From the NCBI GenBank assembly GCA_964627805.1, contig CAZVLA010000047.1:1-64000 (forward strand): a stretch of 64,000 nucleotides of DNA, given 5' to 3'. This DNA comes from CAZAMI01 sp964627805 (GTDB lineage Archaea; Thermoproteota; Thermoprotei_A; Sulfolobales; NBVN01). The translations under genes were made by a program, and so were the position numbers. The notes under the pieces are model-generated. The model made no database searches. It worked only from the letters and a program-made list of their open reading frames with translations, and was not told the origin of the DNA. Of this stretch, positions 60,521 to 64,000 are shown piece after piece. Position 1 is the stretch's first letter. Every line of letters starts with the position of its first letter.

Positions 60521-62038
60521 TTATCCACCACGTCCTAGGTAAACGACCCAATCAACGAACCACTGCATGCTCCATAGCGCGTCATGACCTAACCTAGCAC
60601 CTTCTGGTATGTGCACCTTCTTACTTGGGTTATTCTTCATGTATCCATCTAGTGGCCCTGTGAATGGATCGAATACGGGGGCTACTCTGTACTGCATCGT
60701 ATGCTTCTTACCTATAGTTATTGATATGTAAGTTACATTCTCGTACTTATGAGTTAGTGACTGACCCTGTAGTGGCTGTTCTAGTGGTGCGTTCTTCATT
60801 TCGTAATACCTCTCCATTACTAGGTCATAGACGCTCATCTTCTTACCGGTTACCTTATCCTTCACCACTATCTTCTTAAGTATAGGTACGAACTTCGGGT
60901 TGATGTGCATTACGGTACCGTTCTTGAATATGTGGCAACCTAGATCAACAGCTCCGGTATTTAGTAGGTACCAGTAATCTACATTCCTTAAGTTGTAGGG
61001 TGTTAGTATACCTGCCTTTATCTTAGCTAGTATGTCAGCATATATTACCTGCCACCTAACTAACTGACCACTAACTACTACGTCAGGTCCGTAGACGTAG
61101 CCGGGACTGTAGTGACTGAACACATAGACCGGGTGATCCGGATGCTGTTTAGTCCACTGCTCAGCGAACTGGATTATCGCTGTTGAGTCCTCAGTATAAG
61201 CCAGTACGTCGCAGTTGTACTTAGTGACTAAGGTCCTAGCTGCTTCAGTAGCCTTATCTGGTGCGAACCAAGCACCTATCTCTATTACGTAGACCTTAAT
61301 GTCCTTACCTAACTGCTCACCAACCTCCTTAGCACCTATTGCGAATGCGTTTATGTGCCTAACAACCTCAGGTATGGTGTAGGCAGCTACGTAACCTATG
61401 TGGCCCGTCTTAGTTAATGCGCCGGCCATTAACCCATCTAAGTAGTACACTTGGTATAGGTCAGCGAAGTACGTACCCATATTGGTCCATCTCTTATAAC
61501 CGCTACAGTGGAAGAACATTACGTTGGGATGCTTCTTAGCCTCCTCTAGGGTAGCGTCCATGAACTCGAAGGAGGTAGTGAAGATTACGTTATAACCCTC
61601 AGATATTAGGGTCTCGATAGTCTCCTTAACTTGAGCCTCACTAACTGACTCTACGTAGGTCGTCTTTAGCCAGTCCTTAAATAGTGAAGCTACTACTGCC
61701 CTACCGAAGTCGTGCATGAATGACCATCCGAAGTCACCTACGGGCCCCACGTATATCCAAGCAGCTTTAATCTCCTTAGGTGGTGTCCAAGCAGTTGGTG
61801 CTCCGGATGGGGCTGTAGCTGTTACGGTCTGGGTTACGGTTTTAGTAACTGTTGCTGGACTACCACCCGTGGCTCCGGACGTGACTGTTTTAGTGACTGT
61901 TGATGTCACGGTATTCGTTACGGTCTTAGTTACTGTCTTTACAGCCCCCTTACCTACTTGCATACCTGCGTAGAACGCACAGACACCTACTATTATTATA
62001 GCAATTATGAATCCTGCCCAGAGTTTTGCATCTGCCAA
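60521..62038 (-). CDS. Second BMP-family substrate-binding protein
   Basis: 505 residues. An N-terminal membrane segment (WAGFIIAIIIVGVCAFYAGMQVG) and a Thr/Val stalk (TVTKTVTNTVTSTVTKTV) are followed by the BMP domain: IKAAWIYVGPVGDFGWSFMHDFGR is the Med/BMP family opening, and EGYNVIFTTSFEFMD and CDVLAYTEDSTAIIQFAEQ are typical. It belongs to the BMP subfamily with a G-D-x-G-W start rather than the GGRGDLAFND type of the first copy. The start is TTG 62038, behind GGAGGG. A strong TATA box lies 37-49 bases upstream. Confidence 0.88.
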   Translation of the reverse strand: MADAKLWAGFIIAIIIVGVCAFYAGMQVGKGAVKTVTKTVTNTVTSTVTKTVTSGATGGSPATVTKTVTQTVTATAPSGAPTAWTPPKEIKAAWIYVGPVGDFGWSFMHDFGRAVVASLFKDWLKTTYVESVSEAQVKETIETLISEGYNVIFTTSFEFMDATLEEAKKHPNVMFFHCSGYKRWTNMGTYFADLYQVYYLDGLMAGALTKTGHIGYVAAYTIPEVVRHINAFAIGAKEVGEQLGKDIKVYVIEIGAWFAPDKATEAARTLVTKYNCDVLAYTEDSTAIIQFAEQWTKQHPDHPVYVFSHYSPGYVYGPDVVVSGQLVRWQVIYADILAKIKAGILTPYNLRNVDYWYLLNTGAVDLGCHIFKNGTVMHINPKFVPILKKIVVKDKVTGKKMSVYDLVMERYYEMKNAPLEQPLQGQSLTHKYENVTYISITIGKKHTMQYRVAPVFDPFTGPLDGYMKNNPSKKVHIPEGARLGHDALWSMQWFVDWVVYLGRGG

Positions 62039-62074
62039 AACTAAGTACCCTCCAACTTCTTTTTAGTTAAAGAA

Positions 62075-62087
62075 CCTTATATAAAAG
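62075..62087 (-). promoter_or_regulatory. TATA box for the second BMP operon
   Basis: On the minus strand CTTTTATATAAGG is a near-consensus archaeal TATA element, 37-49 bases upstream of the TTG at 62038. The rest of the roughly 300-base gap to the glycosyltransferase gene is AT-rich without further recognisable features. Confidence 0.6.
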
Positions 62088-62324
62088 TAGCTGAAACTAA
62101 TTATGAAATACCTAAATTAAAGATACACCTTACTTACTTAGGTCTTATATACAGACTTACGTAAATGATTAAAAAACTCTCTAGTTAATTCATCGTTCCT
62201 GAAGTTTCTCACTACTTAGTTTAGGCTTGAGTACGTTAAGTGTTTTAATCTTTAAATTAGGTTAGTCAATATATTTAACTTGGTGAATATATCCTTACTT
62301 AAGTTAGGTAATTAATGAGATACT

Positions 62325-62328
62325 GGTG
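62325..62328 (+). promoter_or_regulatory. GGTG site deciding the glycosyltransferase start
   Basis: GGTG is seven bases before TTG 62336 and lies inside the longer frame that starts at ATG 62315. The N-terminus MSDVLVVIMN from 62336 is what family 2 glycosyltransferases usually show. Confidence 0.5.
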
Positions 62329-62335
62329 CTTGACC

Positions 62336-63478
62336 TTGAGTGATGTCCTAGTAGTGATAATGAATAAAGATAATGCTGAGGGGCTACGTGAGTGCCTAGA
62401 TAGCTTAACTAAGCAGTCTTGTGTAATATGTAAAGACTTCGATGTCTTAATAGTAGATGGCGGGTCTAAGGATGGTTCAGAGGAAGTTGCTAGGGAGTTT
62501 TCTAGGAGGTATCCATGCATTAAATTCATGGTTCAGAAGTTCAGGGGTGGTGTCGGCCCTGCCCGTATTGAGGCGATTAGCTACGCTAGGGAGAGGGGTT
62601 ACAAATTGATAATTTGGGGGGACTCGGAGAATGTCTATGAGCGTGACTACGTTGAGAAGGTAGTTAATGAAGCCCTAGGTAATAGTTGTGAAGTTGTTTC
62701 CGGTAAGCCGATGGTGCCTAGCAATAGTGTATGGTCTAAGTTATTCTTCTGGTATCACGCAATGCACATAATATTTAAGGTGCCTTCATTCCTTAAGGTA
62801 AGGCATGCACCAGGCAATAATAAATGCAGTAAGGTCAATGTGTACAATAACGTCCTTTACCCACCAATATCTAGAACCGACGACTATTACTTCAGCTACT
62901 TACTCATGAAGAAGGACCTAGATGGTAAGATAAGGTTCTGCCTTAGAAACGATGCTGTGGTTAAGGTTAAGGTACCTAAGACTTTCAGTGAGGTATTGGC
63001 ATGGCAGAGAGCTAGAGTTAAGGGCTTACTTGAGGGCACCGTAGTTACTAAGTCGCCATTACCTCCGGATAACATCTTATGGATACTGTATGCGTTATCA
63101 CTTCCGGTAGCTATTGCTTCATTAGCCTTAGGCTACCTCCAGTATTCATTATTGGTACTCATACCATTACTCAGTGCACTGGGTTACATATCGTACTGCT
63201 TAGTTAAATACGGGCATGAAGTAACTGACATGAGGAGTAAGTTGAGTATTCTTACCTACGGGTTATTAGGTACTTACTTATACGCATTACTGACTATGTA
63301 CTACCTCATTAGGCTATGGCCTAAGGTAATTAGGAGTAAGTATCGCTTAAGGAAAAGAGCTGAAGACGTACTTCAGCACTTCGACTTTAAGTATGAGTTA
63401 ATAACACCTATTGTTAGCGATAGAGACGTTAGTCAGAGGAGGGGCTTACTTGATTTAATATTTAGAAGGTTACTATAG
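62336..63478 (+). CDS. Family 2 glycosyltransferase with C-terminal membrane helices
   Basis: About 380 residues. DVLVVIMNKDNAEGLRECLDSL is the GT-A first strand and helix, DVLIVDGGSKDGSEEVA the nucleotide-sugar Asp-Gly-Gly-Ser loop, RGGVGPARIEAI the second loop and IIWGDSENVYERDYV the D-x-D-like position (GDSE). Two or three membrane helices follow (about 250-340: LPVAIASLALGYL, LVLIPLLSALGYI, YLYALLTMYYLI). The likely job is transfer of a sugar to a lipid carrier or glycoprotein at the membrane. The start is set at TTG 62336, seven bases after GGTG, giving MSDVLVV; ATG 62315 is the alternative. Confidence 0.78.
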   Translation: MSDVLVVIMNKDNAEGLRECLDSLTKQSCVICKDFDVLIVDGGSKDGSEEVAREFSRRYPCIKFMVQKFRGGVGPARIEAISYARERGYKLIIWGDSENVYERDYVEKVVNEALGNSCEVVSGKPMVPSNSVWSKLFFWYHAMHIIFKVPSFLKVRHAPGNNKCSKVNVYNNVLYPPISRTDDYYFSYLLMKKDLDGKIRFCLRNDAVVKVKVPKTFSEVLAWQRARVKGLLEGTVVTKSPLPPDNILWILYALSLPVAIASLALGYLQYSLLVLIPLLSALGYISYCLVKYGHEVTDMRSKLSILTYGLLGTYLYALLTMYYLIRLWPKVIRSKYRLRKRAEDVLQHFDFKYELITPIVSDRDVSQRRGLLDLIFRRLL

Positions 63479-64000
63479 TGCCCCTTCACGCTCAAGTAAC
63501 TTAATTATGTTCCTAGTCTCTAAGTTATTGAATACTTTATACCTAACCCTATCATCAAAGCTCCTAACACCGAATATGTACGAGTAGTTTGTGAGTAATC
63601 TCCTACCCTCGCGCCACTCCATAATCGGTATGGGTCTCTTTAGGAAGCCGTAGTTATCGCTTAGTATGACTACTGGCAAGTCAATACCTCTAGCTCTATG
63701 TGGGGTCTCGCATATCCTTTCATCAAACTCAGAGCAAACTACCTCCCACACCTTCTCATCTCCTAACTCACCACCTACCTCGATACCGTACTGCCTAGCT
63801 ACTTCCGTTAAGTCGATTATCTGACTAGCCTCCATGTATGCAACTACGTAAATGCCTCTATCGACTCTCATGAATGTCCTCCTAATCTCTGTGAATCCAT
63901 GAGGCTTACTGAAGAATCTATGGGGGTACTTAGCTAATCCAGCAACGAAGAAGAGGTAGCAACCCTCTCTACAGTTCCTGAATGACTTAGGTATCCTACC
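63473..64000 (-). CDS. Unidentified protein, C-terminal part (gene continues beyond window)
   Basis: The frame is open to the right edge (codon one at 64000), so at least 176 residues are encoded and the 5' end is missing. Visible text includes NCREGCYLFFVAGLAKYPHRFF, EIRRTFMRVDRGIYVVAYMEASQIIDLTEVARQYGIEVGG and DLPVVILSDNYGFLKRPIPI. An ATG at 63871 is in frame but probably internal. I do not recognise a family. It is convergent with the glycosyltransferase and their stops overlap by six bases at the palindrome CTATAG. Confidence 0.6.
   Translation of the reverse strand, partial: GRIPKSFRNCREGCYLFFVAGLAKYPHRFFSKPHGFTEIRRTFMRVDRGIYVVAYMEASQIIDLTEVARQYGIEVGGELGDEKVWEVVCSEFDERICETPHRARGIDLPVVILSDNYGFLKRPIPIMEWREGRRLLTNYSYIFGVRSFDDRVRYKVFNNLETRNIIKLLEREGAL

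Overview
The window looks like a chromosomal stretch from a thermophilic archaeon, most likely a member of the Thermoproteota (Crenarchaeota). The grounds are: a bifunctional FBP aldolase/phosphatase; extracellular binding proteins tethered through Thr/Val-rich (TVTKTVT-type) stalks; a class III prepilin-like signal; an archaeal tRNA-His guanylyltransferase-like gene; TATA-box promoters; and translation signals of the GGTG type, complementary to the CACC of an archaeal 16S 3' end, followed 5-8 bases later by ATG, GTG or very often TTG. I cannot fix the genus from sequence alone. I see no rRNA or tRNA gene, CRISPR array, insertion sequence or prophage.

Layout. 1-4 kb: the 3' part of a LysK-like hydrolase, a pilin-like secreted protein, and a phosphohexomutase. 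4-11.6 kb: a BMP-type (nucleoside) ABC importer in divergent pieces, interleaved with a zinc-ribbon protein and a flavin reductase and followed by uridine phosphorylase. 11.7-17.2 kb: small housekeeping and unknown genes (PUA-like, two HAD phosphatases, bactofilin-like, MTA/SAH deaminase-like, 5-formyl-THF cyclo-ligase). 17.2-26.3 kb: a complete Dpp/Opp-type importer bracketed by two GH130-like mannoside phosphorylase genes, which suggests oligosaccharide rather than peptide uptake. 26.3-32.5 kb: PycB-type carboxyltransferase, Thg1-like, HypE/PurM-like, GNAT, HD hydrolase and flavodoxin genes. 32.5-38.1 kb: central carbon genes, namely an oversized transaldolase-like protein, a PfkB kinase, a GDPD phosphodiesterase and FBP aldolase/phosphatase. 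38.3-40.7 kb: two cyclophilin-like-fold genes around an orphan MalK/UgpC-type ATPase.

The standout is 41.0-53.4 kb, about 12 kb all on the + strand: a PfkB kinase, a creatininase-family hydrolase (IolN-like), two sugar epimerases (one IolO-like), tagaturonate epimerase (UxaE-like), a Gfo/Idh/MocA dehydrogenase (IolG-like), a three-gene CUT2-type importer, a zinc dehydrogenase strongly resembling scyllo-inosose 3-dehydrogenase (IolM), and a 2-hydroxyacid dehydrogenase. This is the gene set of the Thermotoga maritima-type myo-inositol catabolic route (inositol to scyllo-inosose to diketo-inositol to 5-keto-L-gluconate to D-tagaturonate, then D-fructuronate), here in an archaeon with its own transporter. 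Candidate operator sequences lie before the first gene and at the importer promoter.

The last 10 kb hold a two-domain winged-helix regulator, a HAD hydrolase, a membrane protein, a second complete BMP-type importer in one operon, a family 2 glycosyltransferase, and an unidentified gene running off the right edge.

A recurrent point: GGTG Shine-Dalgarno sequences contain GTG, so longest-frame gene calls begin a few codons too early at several loci. I moved starts where the GGTG-N(5-8)-start rule and the family N-terminus agree.
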